Shown: positions 30,611 to 39,131 of the stretch, in pieces
Layout of the letters: the number at the start of each line of letters is the position of its first letter
Numbering within the stretch: the stretch's first letter is position 1
Source: Algiphilus sp.
GTDB lineage: Bacteria > Pseudomonadota > Gammaproteobacteria > Nevskiales > Nevskiaceae
Direction of reading: 5' to 3'
Assembly (NCBI RefSeq): GCF_023145115.1
Contig: NZ_JAGLEJ010000013.1
Span: 20,546-84,545 of the forward strand
DNA length: 64,000 nucleotides
The notes under the pieces: generated by a model
Databases searched by the model: none
What the model saw: only the letters and a program-made list of their open reading frames with translations
What the model was told of the DNA's origin: nothing
Made by a program: the position numbers and the translations under genes

Positions 30611-32464
30611 ATGAAGCCCTTTGCCGTCTGGAAGTATCTGATCCTCGCCGTCGCGCTGGTGGCGGGCGCGGTCTACGCGCTGCCCAATCTGTTCGGTCAG
30701 GATCCCGCCATCCAGGTGTCGCGCACCGACGACACCGCCGTATCCGGTCAGGTCGCGCAGCGCGTCGACGAGGCGCTGGCGGAAGAGGGACTGGCCGTGC
30801 GCTCGGCGCGCGAGGTCGACGGCCAGTACATGGTGCGCATGGCCTCCAGCGACGACCAGCTCGCTGCCGCCGAGCTGCTGCGCCCGATGCTGGGCCGGGA
30901 CTTCGTGGTGGCGCTCAACATGGCCTCGCGCACGCCCGGGTGGCTGCTGGAGATCGGCGCCCAGCCGATGAATCTGGGACTGGACCTGCGCGGTGGCGTG
31001 CACTTCCTGCTGGAGGTCGACATCCCGGCGGCGCTGGACAGCGCCGCCGAACGCTACCTGACCGATCTTCCGGCCTATCTGCGCACCGAGAACATCCGCT
31101 ACAGCGGCCGCAAGCTCGAGGACGGCACGGTCACGCTCGAGTTCGCCAACGTCGAGCGGCGCGATGCCGCCGCCGACGCGCTGCGCGGCGAGTTCGCCGA
31201 GCTGGCCATCGAGACGCAGGACGGGCCGCCGCGCATCGAGGCCGGGCTGAGCGAGAGCGAGCGCGAGCGCATCAGCGACTTCGCCGTGCGCCAGAACCTC
31301 ACCACGCTGCGCAATCGCGTCAACCAGCTGGGCGTCGCCGAGCCGCTGGTGCAGCGACAGGGCGAGGACCGCATCGTGGTGCAGCTGCCCGGCGTGCAGG
31401 ACACCACCCGCGTCAAGGATCTGCTCGGCGCCACCGCGACGCTGGAGTACCGCGCCGTCGACCAGGATGGCGATGCCCAGCGGGCCGCGCGTACCGGCTC
31501 GGTGCCCTTCGGCAGCGAGCTCTTCTATTCCCGCGACGGGCGGCCGGTGCTGCTCAAGCGCGAGGTCATCGCCAGCGGCAATCAGCTGGTCGACGCCCAG
31601 TCCACGATCGATCAGGAATCCGGCACGCCGGCGGTATCGGTCACCCTGGACGGCACCGGCGCCAAGCGGATGTTCGAGTTCACGCAGCAGAACGTCGGCA
31701 ATCCGATGGCGGTGCTGTACCGCGAGACCGAGGTCGTCACCACCTACAACGCCAAGGGCGAGCCCATCCGCGAGACCAACGAGGTCGAGGAGGTCATCTC
31801 CATCGCGACCATCCGCGGCGTCTTCGGCAAGCGTTTCCAGACCACCGGCCTGACCAGTAACGAGGCGCACGATCTGGCGCTGCTGCTGCGCTCCGGCGCG
31901 CTGGCAGCGCCCATCATGATCGTCGAGGAGCGCACCGTCGGCCCGAGCCTGGGTGCCGACAACATCGCGCAGGGCCAGCTGGCCGCGGTCGCCGGCCTGA
32001 TCGCGGTGCTGCTGTTCATGGCGGTGTACTACCGCGTGTTCGGGCTCCTCGCCAACGTGGCGCTGGTGTTCAACCTGATGCTGATCGTGGCGGCGATGTC
32101 GCTGATCCAGGCCACGCTGACCATGCCGGGCATCGCCGGCATCGTGCTGACCCTGGGCATGGCAGTGGACGCCAACGTGCTGATCTACGAGCGCATCCGC
32201 GAGGAGATCTACCGCGGCACGCCGGCACTGCAGGCCATCGACGCCGGCTACGACCGCGCCTTCCTGACCATCGCGGACTCGCAGATCACCACGCTGATCG
32301 CGGCCGTGGTGCTGTTCGCGCTCGGCTCGGGTCCGGTCAAGGGCTTCGCCGTGACGCTGTCCATTGGTATCGCCACGTCGATGTTCACCGCCATCGTCGC
32401 GACCCGCGCGCTGGTACACATCGTCTACGGCCGGCGCGCGCGCATGGCCGACCTGCCCATCTAG
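30611..32464 (+). CDS. secD: Protein translocase subunit SecD
   Basis: SecD uses the proton gradient to help secretion from the periplasmic side of SecYEG. The 617-residue protein has an N-terminal helix (KYLILAVALVAGAVYALPNLFG), a large periplasmic part with the NLGLDLRGGVHFLLEVD signature, and a C-terminal six-helix RND-type domain with GMAVDANVLIYERIREE, whose aspartate is in the proton path. The ATG at 30611 gives MKPFAVWKYL, as in E. coli-type SecD. The gene ends 12 bases before secF. Confidence 0.96.
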   Translation: MKPFAVWKYLILAVALVAGAVYALPNLFGQDPAIQVSRTDDTAVSGQVAQRVDEALAEEGLAVRSAREVDGQYMVRMASSDDQLAAAELLRPMLGRDFVVALNMASRTPGWLLEIGAQPMNLGLDLRGGVHFLLEVDIPAALDSAAERYLTDLPAYLRTENIRYSGRKLEDGTVTLEFANVERRDAAADALRGEFAELAIETQDGPPRIEAGLSESERERISDFAVRQNLTTLRNRVNQLGVAEPLVQRQGEDRIVVQLPGVQDTTRVKDLLGATATLEYRAVDQDGDAQRAARTGSVPFGSELFYSRDGRPVLLKREVIASGNQLVDAQSTIDQESGTPAVSVTLDGTGAKRMFEFTQQNVGNPMAVLYRETEVVTTYNAKGEPIRETNEVEEVISIATIRGVFGKRFQTTGLTSNEAHDLALLLRSGALAAPIMIVEERTVGPSLGADNIAQGQLAAVAGLIAVLLFMAVYYRVFGLLANVALVFNLMLIVAAMSLIQATLTMPGIAGIVLTLGMAVDANVLIYERIREEIYRGTPALQAIDAGYDRAFLTIADSQITTLIAAVVLFALGSGPVKGFAVTLSIGIATSMFTAIVATRALVHIVYGRRARMADLPI

Positions 32465-32476
32465 TCGAGGTTCGCC

Positions 32477-33409
32477 GTGCGTCTGTTCAAAAGCTACCCC
32501 GACGTCGACTTCATGCGTCTCCGGCGTCCCGCCGGACTGTTCTCGATCGCGCTGCTGCTCGCCTGCGTCGTGCTGCTGGTCACGCGCGGACTGAATCCGG
32601 GCATCGACTTCAGCGGCGGCGTGCTGGTCGAGCTCGGCTATCCCGAATCGGTGGAGCTGTCGACCGTGCGCGAGGCGCTGGCCGAAGCCGAGCTGGGTTC
32701 CGCCAGCGTGCAGTACTTCGGCACGCAGACCGACGTGCTGGTGCGCATGGCACCGGAGGACACCGAGAACACCGCCGAGATCAGCGAGCGCGTGCTCAAT
32801 GCGCTGCGCGCCGTCGGGCAGGATCCCGAGGTGCGCCGCATCGAGTTCGTGGGCGCCGCGGTCGGCGACGAGCTGGCCGTCGACGGCGCACTGGCTGCGC
32901 TGTTCGCGCTCATCGGCATCCTGATCTACGTGGCCTTCCGCTTCGAGTGGAAGTTCGCGGTCGGCGCCATCGCCGCCACCGCGCACGACGCCATCGTGGT
33001 GCTGGGCTGGTTCTCGCTGCTCGGTCTCGAGTTCGATCTCACCGTGCTGGCGGCCGTGCTCGCCACCATCGGCTATTCGCTCAACGACACCATCGTGGTC
33101 TACGACCGCGTGCGCGAAACCTTCCTGGACCTGCGTCGCAGCGAGCCGGTGGATGTCATCAACACCGCGGTCAACCAGACCCTGGCGCGCACCATCGTCA
33201 CCAGCGGCACGACCCTTCTGGTGCTGTTCGCGCTGTTCTTCTTCGGTGGCAGCGTGGTGCACAACTTCAGCGTCGCGCTGATCGTCGGCATCCTGGTGGG
33301 CACCTACTCGTCGATCTTCATCGCCAGCGGCATCCTGCCCGCGCTCGGCGTCAAGCACGAGGATCTGCTGCCGCCCCAGGACGACGACGAAGTCGACCAG
33401 ATGCCCTAG
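32477..33409 (+). CDS. secF: Protein translocase subunit SecF
   Basis: SecF is the 310-residue partner of SecD. GLNPGIDFSGGVLVEL after the first helix and GYSLNDTIVVYDRVRET (with the D and R of helix 4) are the family motifs, and six membrane segments are visible. It starts with GTG at 32477, 12 bases after secD, so the pair is co-expressed. The end is followed by a family B repeat rather than a terminator. Confidence 0.96.
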   Translation: MRLFKSYPDVDFMRLRRPAGLFSIALLLACVVLLVTRGLNPGIDFSGGVLVELGYPESVELSTVREALAEAELGSASVQYFGTQTDVLVRMAPEDTENTAEISERVLNALRAVGQDPEVRRIEFVGAAVGDELAVDGALAALFALIGILIYVAFRFEWKFAVGAIAATAHDAIVVLGWFSLLGLEFDLTVLAAVLATIGYSLNDTIVVYDRVRETFLDLRRSEPVDVINTAVNQTLARTIVTSGTTLLVLFALFFFGGSVVHNFSVALIVGILVGTYSSIFIASGILPALGVKHEDLLPPQDDDEVDQMP

Positions 33410-33433
33410 CAGTGGGGTCTCCGGAAACGCTTC

Positions 33434-33531
33434 GGAACCACCGATTTCACGGATTGAGGGGATTGTCGACTGGTGGCGCTGACAAGGTCAGCGCCACCAG
33501 GGCCGAAGGAATCCGTGTGAATCCGTGGTTC
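33434..33531 (-). repeat. Family B repeat, copy 2
   Basis: GAACCACCGATTTCACGGAT at the left edge and ATCCGTGGTTC at the right edge frame a perfect hairpin, CTGGTGGCGCTGAC (33470-33483), AAG, GTCAGCGCCACCAG (33487-33500). It lies between the convergent secF and suhB genes and may act as a transcription end for both. Its orientation is as in the copy at 36259-36358. Confidence 0.85.
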
Positions 33532-33536
33532 GAGCT

Positions 33537-34337
33537 TCAGCCGGCCGAAGGCTCGACGCTGTCCGCCAGCAGCCGGCCCAGCGCCGAGTGCACGGCGAGG
33601 TTGCCGGCGAGCACGTTGCCGGTGTCCATGACGTCCTTGCGGCCGTAGAGCTCGGTGACGGTGCCGCCGGCCTCGCGCACCAGCAGCACGCCGGCGGCGA
33701 TGTCCCAGGGCTTCAGTGCCGTCTCCCAGAATCCGTCCAGCCGCCCGCGGGCGACCCAGGCGAGGTCGAGCGCGGCAGAGCCGGCGCGCCGGATGCCGGC
33801 GGTGGCGTTGAGCACCGCGCCCATCTGCGGCAGGTAGCGCTGCACGCGGTCCTCGTCGCGGAAGGGCGCGCCGGTGCCGATCAGGCTGCGCTCCAGACTG
33901 TCGGTACGCGAGACGCGGATGCGCCGCGCATTGCACTGCGCGCCACCGCCCGCCGTGGCGGTGTAGAGGTCATTGCTGTTGGGATCGTAGATCACGCCGT
34001 GCGCGAGCTTGCCGCGGTAGGTGATGCCGATCGACACCGCGTAGTGCGGGATGCCGTGCAGGAAGTTGGTGGTGCCGTCGAGCGGATCGATGATCCATAC
34101 CGTCTCGGCGTCGGCCTTGCCGGATGTGCCGCCTTCCTCGCCGAGCACGCCGTGATCCGGATAGTAGCGCCGGACGATGCGCGTGATCTCGGCCTCGGCG
34201 GCGCGATCGACCTCGGACACGAAGTCGCTCTTGCCCTTGGCCGTGACCGTCAGCCGGTCGGTCTGGTGCGCGTGGCGCAGAATGATGTGTCCCGCGGCGC
34301 GTGCTGCCTGCACCGCCACATTGACCAATGGATGCAC
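33537..34337 (-). CDS. suhB: Inositol-1-monophosphatase family protein SuhB
   Basis: SuhB is a 266-residue metal-dependent phosphatase; in E. coli it also helps rRNA antitermination. EVDRAAEAEITRIV, GEEGG, WIIDPLDGTTNFLHGIPHYAVSI (metal-binding DPLDGT) and the late WDIAAGVLLVREAGG are the IMPase motifs. The start was set at GTG 34337 because it gives VHPLVNVAVQAARAAG, the usual SuhB N-terminus; the upstream frame would run into trmJ. It is divergent from trmJ with only 12 bases between the start codons, the arrangement seen in many gammaproteobacteria. Confidence 0.94.
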   Translation of the reverse strand: MHPLVNVAVQAARAAGHIILRHAHQTDRLTVTAKGKSDFVSEVDRAAEAEITRIVRRYYPDHGVLGEEGGTSGKADAETVWIIDPLDGTTNFLHGIPHYAVSIGITYRGKLAHGVIYDPNSNDLYTATAGGGAQCNARRIRVSRTDSLERSLIGTGAPFRDEDRVQRYLPQMGAVLNATAGIRRAGSAALDLAWVARGRLDGFWETALKPWDIAAGVLLVREAGGTVTELYGRKDVMDTGNVLAGNLAVHSALGRLLADSVEPSAG

Positions 34338-34349
34338 GGATAGAGACCG

Positions 34350-35108
34350 ATGAAAGAGCCGCAAACGGGCGCGCAGCATAGCAAAAGCGGCCTGTCACCC
34401 CTGGATTCGCTGCGCGTGGTGCTGGTGCGCACGCAGCATCCGGGCAATGTCGGTGCCACCGCGCGCGCCATGAAGACCATGGGCCTGCGCGATCTCGTGC
34501 TGGTCGCGCCGCAGCGCCCGCCCGACGATCGCAGCCGGGCCATGGCCAGCGGCGCGCTCGACGTGCTGGAGCACATGCGCATCGTCGAGACGCTGCCCGA
34601 GGCGCTGGCCGACTGCGCCACCGCGGTCGGCGTGTCGGCGCGCCGGCGCGGCATCTCGGTGGCGGTGCACGATGCCCGCAACTGGGCGACCGACTGGGCG
34701 CGCGGTGCCGCCGACGCACGCACCGCGCTGGTCTTCGGCGCGGAGCGCACCGGCCTGACCAACGCGGAGCTGGCCCTCTGCCAGCAGGCCGTGCAGATCC
34801 CGGCCGACCCCGACTACGCCTCGCTCAATCTCGCCCAGGCCGTCCAGGTGCTGGCCTACGAGGCGCGCATGGCGGCCGTCGGCGGACTGCGCGGCTCGCG
34901 CGGCAGGCAGCCGGCCGATCACGCCACCATGGAAGGGGTGTACGCCCATCTAGAGGACATGCTGGTGGAGGTCGGCTTCCTCGACCCCGCCAATCCGCGC
35001 CATCTCATGCGGCGTCTGCGCCGCCTGCTGGCAAGAGCCACGCCGGATCCGGTCGAGGCGAACATCCTGCGCGGCATCTTCAGCGCCGTGCAGAAGCGGC
35101 TGCGGTAG
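34350..35108 (+). CDS. trmJ: tRNA (cytidine/uridine-2'-O-)-methyltransferase TrmJ
   Basis: TrmJ is a 252-residue SPOUT methyltransferase that makes the 2'-O-methyl group at position 32 of tRNAs. VVLVRTQHPGNVGATARAMKTMGL is the N-terminal motif with the catalytic Asn/Arg region, LVFGAERTGLTNAELALC and SLNLAQAVQVLAYE form the SAM-binding knot, and a C-terminal helical extension is present. The gene order suhB-trmJ-cysE then Fe-S genes is conserved in gammaproteobacteria. It is followed by a family A copy and a family B copy. Confidence 0.94.
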   Translation: MKEPQTGAQHSKSGLSPLDSLRVVLVRTQHPGNVGATARAMKTMGLRDLVLVAPQRPPDDRSRAMASGALDVLEHMRIVETLPEALADCATAVGVSARRRGISVAVHDARNWATDWARGAADARTALVFGAERTGLTNAELALCQQAVQIPADPDYASLNLAQAVQVLAYEARMAAVGGLRGSRGRQPADHATMEGVYAHLEDMLVEVGFLDPANPRHLMRRLRRLLARATPDPVEANILRGIFSAVQKRLR

Positions 35109-35139
35109 CGCCCGTCACTGCGGGAACCGCGGCAGGGCT

Positions 35140-35214
35140 GGGGACAGTATATTTATTTCCTGTCGCATCGGAGCCAGCGCAGCCAACTTCGCAGGAAATA
35201 AATATACTGTCCCC
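35140..35214. repeat. Family A palindromic repeat, complete copy 2
   Basis: A 23-base arm beginning GGGGACAGTATATTTATTTC (35140-35162) has its exact reverse complement at 35192-35214 with a 29-base centre. It differs from copy 1 by the TATATTTATTT core and lies 31 bases after the trmJ stop. Confidence 0.85.
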
Positions 35215-35223
35215 TTAATGGGC

Positions 35224-35323
35224 GGATTCCCACGGATTATGGGGTTCTGGTGTGCGCTGACTGTGTCAGCGCCACCAGTGAACAATCCCCTACATCCGTG
35301 ACATCTGTGGTTCTAGCGCTTTT
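35224..35323 (+). repeat. Family B repeat, copy 3 (left member of the pair around cysE)
   Basis: The copy runs from GGATTCCCACGGATTAT to TCTAGCGCTTTT with the core CTGGTGTGCGCTGAC...GTCAGCGCCACCAG at 35247-35278. Its reverse complement recurs at 36259-36358 with about 93 of 100 positions identical, so cysE is enclosed by an inverted repeat. Confidence 0.88.
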
Positions 35324-35361
35324 GCGCCCGCGGCGATCCGCCCGCCGCCCCGCACACGCTC

Positions 35362-35367
35362 TAGAAT
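35362..35367 (+). promoter_or_regulatory. Possible -10 element of cysE
   Basis: TAGAAT lies 29 bases before the cysE ATG and just after the family B element. No good -35 is seen at the proper distance. Confidence 0.4.
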
Positions 35368-35395
35368 GCGCGGTCCCCCTCCCCGAGGAGTCAGC

Positions 35396-36208
35396 ATGTT
35401 CCGGACCATGCGCGAGGATATCCAGAGCGTCTTCGACCGCGATCCCGCGGCACGCAACGTCTGGGAAGTCCTGACCTGCTATCCGGGGCTTAAGGCGCTC
35501 TGGGGGCACCGCATCAGTCACTGGCTGTGGCGGCACGGCCTGCGCTGGCTGGCGCGCATGAATTCGCAGCTGGCGCGCTTCCTCACCGGCATCGAGATCC
35601 ACCCGGGTGCGCGCATCGGGCGGCACTTCTTCATCGACCACGGCATGGGGGTGGTGATCGGCGAGACCGCCGACATCGGCGACAACGTCACCCTGTACCA
35701 CCAGGTCACGCTTGGTGGCACGACGTGGGACGCCGGCAAGCGGCATCCGACGCTGGAGGACAACGTGGTGGTCGGCGCCGGGGCCAAGGTCCTGGGGCCG
35801 ATCACCGTCGGCGTCGGCGCGCGCGTGGGATCGAACTCGGTGGTCGTGCGCGACGTGCCCGCCGCCGCCACCGTTGTGGGCATTCCCGCACGCGTGGTGT
35901 CGAAGGCGCGCGAGCCCAGCGAGCGCGTCGCGGCGCTGGCCGCGCGCATGGGCTTCGATGCCTACGGCCTCTCGCGCGACATGCCGGACCCGGTGGCCGA
36001 CGCCCTCAACGCCATGCTCGACCACATGCAGACGCTCGACGAGCGCGTCATCGCGCTGTGCGACACGCTCGCCAGGCGCGGCGAGGAAGCGCCGCCGGCC
36101 GACATCGAGCCCATCGAGAAGCCCGAGTTCTGCCGTGAGCAGGAGGAGCAGACCGAGGCCGGCGCGCAGGATGACGACAAGGAATCCGGCGGGCGCGGCG
36201 CTGTCTGA
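35396..36208 (+). CDS. cysE: Serine O-acetyltransferase
   Basis: CysE acetylates serine with acetyl-CoA, the first step of cysteine synthesis. The 270-residue protein has an N-terminal helical domain (DPAARNVWEVLTCYPGLKALWGHR) and a left-handed beta-helix of hexapeptide repeats, with GIEIHPGARIGRHFFIDHG, GVVIGETADIGDNVTLYHQVTLGG and KVLGPITVGVGARVGSN. It has an extra acidic C-terminal tail after residue 230 that the short CysE proteins lack. The ATG at 35396 follows GAGGAG. It supplies cysteine upstream of the two desulfurase genes and is bracketed by inverted family B repeats. Confidence 0.94.
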   Translation: MFRTMREDIQSVFDRDPAARNVWEVLTCYPGLKALWGHRISHWLWRHGLRWLARMNSQLARFLTGIEIHPGARIGRHFFIDHGMGVVIGETADIGDNVTLYHQVTLGGTTWDAGKRHPTLEDNVVVGAGAKVLGPITVGVGARVGSNSVVVRDVPAAATVVGIPARVVSKAREPSERVAALAARMGFDAYGLSRDMPDPVADALNAMLDHMQTLDERVIALCDTLARRGEEAPPADIEPIEKPEFCREQEEQTEAGAQDDDKESGGRGAV

Positions 36209-36258
36209 TCGGTGAGGTGCAGGCGCGGGGAACGGTGAACCGCATATTGCGCGGATTC

Positions 36259-36358
36259 AAAAGCGCTAGAACCACAGATTTCACGGATGTAGGGGATTGT
36301 TCACTGGTGGCGCTGACAAAGTCAGCGCACACCAGAGACCAATAATCTGTGGGAATCT
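36259..36358 (-). repeat. Family B repeat, copy 4 (right member of the pair around cysE)
   Basis: This is the reverse complement of the copy at 35224-35323, from AAAAGCGCTAGA to GGGAATCT, with core CTGGTGGCGCTGACAAAGTCAGCGCACACCAG split around 36304-36335. The 238-base spacer between cysE and the first desulfurase gene contains little else. Confidence 0.88.
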
Positions 36359-36446
36359 GTGTAATCTGCGGTTCCCTGTTTTCCATTCTGCGGAATCTGC
36401 AGTCGCCCTTCCGGCCGGCCCAGGCTCGAGTTCGCCAGGAGCACTG

Positions 36447-37592
36447 ATGCCCGTCTACTTCGACCACAACGCCACCACGCCGCTGCACCCCGAGGCGCTC
36501 GAGGCAATGCAGCCGCATCTGACCCGGCCCTTCGGCAACCCGGCCAGCGTGCATCGCTTCGGGCGCGCCGCGCACGCCGCGGTGCAGCGCGCGCGCGACG
36601 AGGTCGCTGCGCTGCTGGGCTGTCGCGCCACCGAGGTGGTGTTCACCAGCGGCGGCACCGAGTCCGACAACCTCGCGGTCAAGGGCGTGGCGGCCGCGCA
36701 GCCGGGTCGTGCGGTGCTCTATGGCGCCACCGAGCACCCCGCGGTGCTGGAGGCCGCCGAGGCGCTCCGCGCGACCGGCACGCCGGTCGAGGTCATTCCG
36801 GTGGGCACCGACGGTCATCCCGACTGGCAGTGGCTGGAGGCGCGGCTGGTGCACGGCGACGTGGCGCTGGTCTGCCTGATGGCGGCCAACAACGAGACCG
36901 GCGTCGTCCAGGACATCGCCCGCGCCGCGCGGCTCGCCCACGCCCACGACGCACTGCTGCATGTCGATGCGGTGCAGGCCGCCGGCAAGATGCCGCTCGA
37001 CTTCGCGGGCGTCGACATCGACCTGCTGGCCGTTTCGGCCCACAAGCTCTTCGGCCCGCGCGGCGTCGGGGCGCTGATCGTGCGCGCCGGCGTCACCGTG
37101 CAGCCGCTGCACCACGGCGGCGGCCACGAGGACAACCTGCGCAGCGGCACCCTCAACGCGCCCGGCATCGTCGGTTTCGGCGCCGCCTGCCGGCTCGCGC
37201 AGCAGGGCATGGCGGAGCGCGATGCGCATTGCCGGGCGCTGCGGGACCGGCTCGAGGCCGGCCTGGGCGCCATGGACAACGTCACGATCTTCGCGCGGGA
37301 GCAGGAACGTCTGGCCAATACCTGCCAGTTCGCGCTGCACGGCTTCGACGGCGAGGCCATGGTCATGGCCTTCGACCGCGAAGGCTTCGCGGTGTCGTCA
37401 GGGTCGGCCTGCCACAGCGAGCACGGCGCACCCAGCCACGTGCTGATGGGCATGGGCATCGAGCACGACCTCGCCAAGGCGGCGGTGCGGGTCAGCGTGG
37501 GGCCGGACAACACCGAAGCCGATATCGACAACCTCCTGGCCGCGCTGTCGCGGATCCGGGAAACCCCGATGGCGGCGGTGGCAGCGGTCTGA
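36447..37592 (+). CDS. Cysteine desulfurase (IscS/NifS-like), first of two
   Basis: This 381-residue PLP enzyme takes sulfur from cysteine for Fe-S clusters and other thio-cofactors. YFDHNATTPLHPEALEAM at the start, the PLP lysine K200 in SAHKLFGPRG, HVDAVQAAGK with the PLP aspartate, and the active-site C322 in SGSACHSEHGAPSHVL on a mobile loop are all present. It belongs to the NifS/IscS class I group. ATG 36447 gives the family N-terminus. It lies four bases before a second, clearly different desulfurase (about the same length), an unusual tandem. No iscR precedes it. Confidence 0.92.
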   Translation: MPVYFDHNATTPLHPEALEAMQPHLTRPFGNPASVHRFGRAAHAAVQRARDEVAALLGCRATEVVFTSGGTESDNLAVKGVAAAQPGRAVLYGATEHPAVLEAAEALRATGTPVEVIPVGTDGHPDWQWLEARLVHGDVALVCLMAANNETGVVQDIARAARLAHAHDALLHVDAVQAAGKMPLDFAGVDIDLLAVSAHKLFGPRGVGALIVRAGVTVQPLHHGGGHEDNLRSGTLNAPGIVGFGAACRLAQQGMAERDAHCRALRDRLEAGLGAMDNVTIFAREQERLANTCQFALHGFDGEAMVMAFDREGFAVSSGSACHSEHGAPSHVLMGMGIEHDLAKAAVRVSVGPDNTEADIDNLLAALSRIRETPMAAVAAV

Positions 37593-37596
37593 CGCG

Positions 37597-38739
37597 GTGA
37601 CCATCTACCTCGACCACGCCGCAACCACGCCGCTGGCGTCCGAAGCCTGGGCAGTCATGCGCGCGCACCTGGCGCCGGGCGCGGAACACGCCAATGCGGC
37701 GTCCGACCACGCCCCGGGCGCGCGCGCCGCCGAGGCGGTCGCCGCCGCGCGCGCGCAGGTGGCGGCACTGATCGGCGCCCGACCCGACGAGATCGTGTTC
37801 ACCTCGGGTGCCACCGAGGCCGACAACCTCGCGCTCAAGGGCAGCCTGGACTATCTGGGCGGTGGTCACGTCGTGACCACCCGCATCGAGCACAAGGCCG
37901 TGCTCGATGTCGCGCAGCATCTGGAGACGCTCGGCACGCCGGTGACGCGCGTGGCGCCCGGGGCCGACGGGCGGGTCACCGCCGAGGCGGTGGCCGCGGC
38001 CATGCGCCCGGACACCGCGCTGGTCTCGGTAATGTGGGTCAACAACGAGACCGGCGCCGTCAATCCGGTGCCCGAGATCGCGCGGCTGTGCGCCGAGCGC
38101 GCGGTCCGCTTCCACACCGACGCCGCTCAGGCGGCCGGACGCGTGCCCATCGATGTCGGCGCCGTGCCGGTCTCGCTCCTCAGCCTGTCGGCGCACAAGT
38201 GCTACGGGCCCCAGGGCATCGGCGCGCTCTACGTCCGCCGCCGGCCGCGGGCGCGCGTGACCCCGCAGCAGCACGGCGGCGGGCACGAGCAGGGCATGCG
38301 CTCGGGCACGCTGCCCACGCACCAGATCGCCGGCTTCGGCGCTGCCGCCGCGCTCGCCGCCGCGCGGGTGGATGCCGACGCCGCCCATGCCCGCGCGCTG
38401 GCGGATCGCCTGCGCGCGGGCCTCGCGCCGCTGCCGGGCCTCCTGGTCAACGGCGACCCGGCAGTGTGTGTGCCGCACATCGTCAACATCGGATTCGATC
38501 GCGTGCACGGCGAGGCGCTGCGCGCGGCCACCGCCGAGCTGGCGGTGGCCTCGGGGTCGGCGTGCTCGGCGGCGGCCGCCGAGTCGAGCTACGTGCTGCG
38601 CGCGCTCGGTCGCGACGACCGGCAGGCCGGCGCCGCGCTGCGCATCTCGACCGGCCGAGACACGACCCTCGCGCAGATCGATCGCGCCGTGGCCGTGATC
38701 GGCGAAGCGGTGACGCGTCTGCGCGCGATCGCGGCATGA
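37597..38739 (+). CDS. Cysteine desulfurase (IscS/NifS-like), second of two
   Basis: This 380-residue class I cysteine desulfurase has YLDHAATTPLASEAW, NNETGAVNPVPEIA, PLP lysine K201 in SAHKCYGPQG, and catalytic C323 in SGSACSAAAAESSYVL. Start GTG 37597 is four bases after the first desulfurase gene; its stop overlaps the IscU-like gene as ATGA. The cysteine loop differs from that of the first protein (SAAAAESS against HSEHGAPS), so the two may serve different acceptors, for example the scaffold and tRNA thiolation. Confidence 0.92.
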   Translation: MTIYLDHAATTPLASEAWAVMRAHLAPGAEHANAASDHAPGARAAEAVAAARAQVAALIGARPDEIVFTSGATEADNLALKGSLDYLGGGHVVTTRIEHKAVLDVAQHLETLGTPVTRVAPGADGRVTAEAVAAAMRPDTALVSVMWVNNETGAVNPVPEIARLCAERAVRFHTDAAQAAGRVPIDVGAVPVSLLSLSAHKCYGPQGIGALYVRRRPRARVTPQQHGGGHEQGMRSGTLPTHQIAGFGAAAALAAARVDADAAHARALADRLRAGLAPLPGLLVNGDPAVCVPHIVNIGFDRVHGEALRAATAELAVASGSACSAAAAESSYVLRALGRDDRQAGAALRISTGRDTTLAQIDRAVAVIGEAVTRLRAIAA

Positions 38740-39131
38740 GCGCATCCGCGGCGATCGGGCCGGAACGCTACCCGCCGGCGGTGTGGCAGCGCTTCGCCGC
38801 GCCCGCGCACGCCGGTGCCCCTCCGGAAGCGGTGAGCGCCTGCGCCCGCGATGCGGCGCATCAGCTCGAGATCGGCTTCCACGCCGGGGCCCGGGGCGTG
38901 CGCTTCAGCGCCGTGGGATGCCCGACCACCATCGCCGTGGCCGACTATTGCGCCGAGATCTGGAGCGCGGCCGGCGAGCCGCCATCGACGCAGGCTATCG
39001 TCGATGCCCTTGAAATCGCGGAAGACCGTCGCCACTGTGTGCGGTTGTGCGAGGATGCCGTTCGCGCGCTGCAGGCGCGCATGGCCGAATCGCCATCCCG
39101 CGAAGTTCACCGGAACAGGCAGGCATCATGA
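38736..39131 (+). CDS. Divergent IscU/NifU-N-like Fe-S scaffold protein
   Basis: This 131-residue protein aligns by eye with IscU/SufU scaffolds although overall similarity is low. C36 in SACARD sits where IscU has ACGD, C62 in VRFSAVGCPTTIAV matches the FGCGSAIA cysteine, and C101 in HCVRLCEDAVRAL matches HCS-LAEDAIKAA. All three cluster-ligand positions and an aspartate near the first are thus kept. It overlaps both the desulfurase gene before it and the iscA-like gene after it (ATGA twice). A scaffold role for new clusters fed by the adjacent desulfurases is likely; a SufE-like sulfur acceptor is a less likely alternative. Confidence 0.72.
   Translation: MSASAAIGPERYPPAVWQRFAAPAHAGAPPEAVSACARDAAHQLEIGFHAGARGVRFSAVGCPTTIAVADYCAEIWSAAGEPPSTQAIVDALEIAEDRRHCVRLCEDAVRALQARMAESPSREVHRNRQAS

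Noticed and set aside
30392..33358. 988-codon open frame on the minus strand across secD and secF
   Set aside because: It is the mirror of real yajC-secD-secF coding. High GC makes long antisense frames common; the translation is rich in His, Arg and Gln with no family motif.
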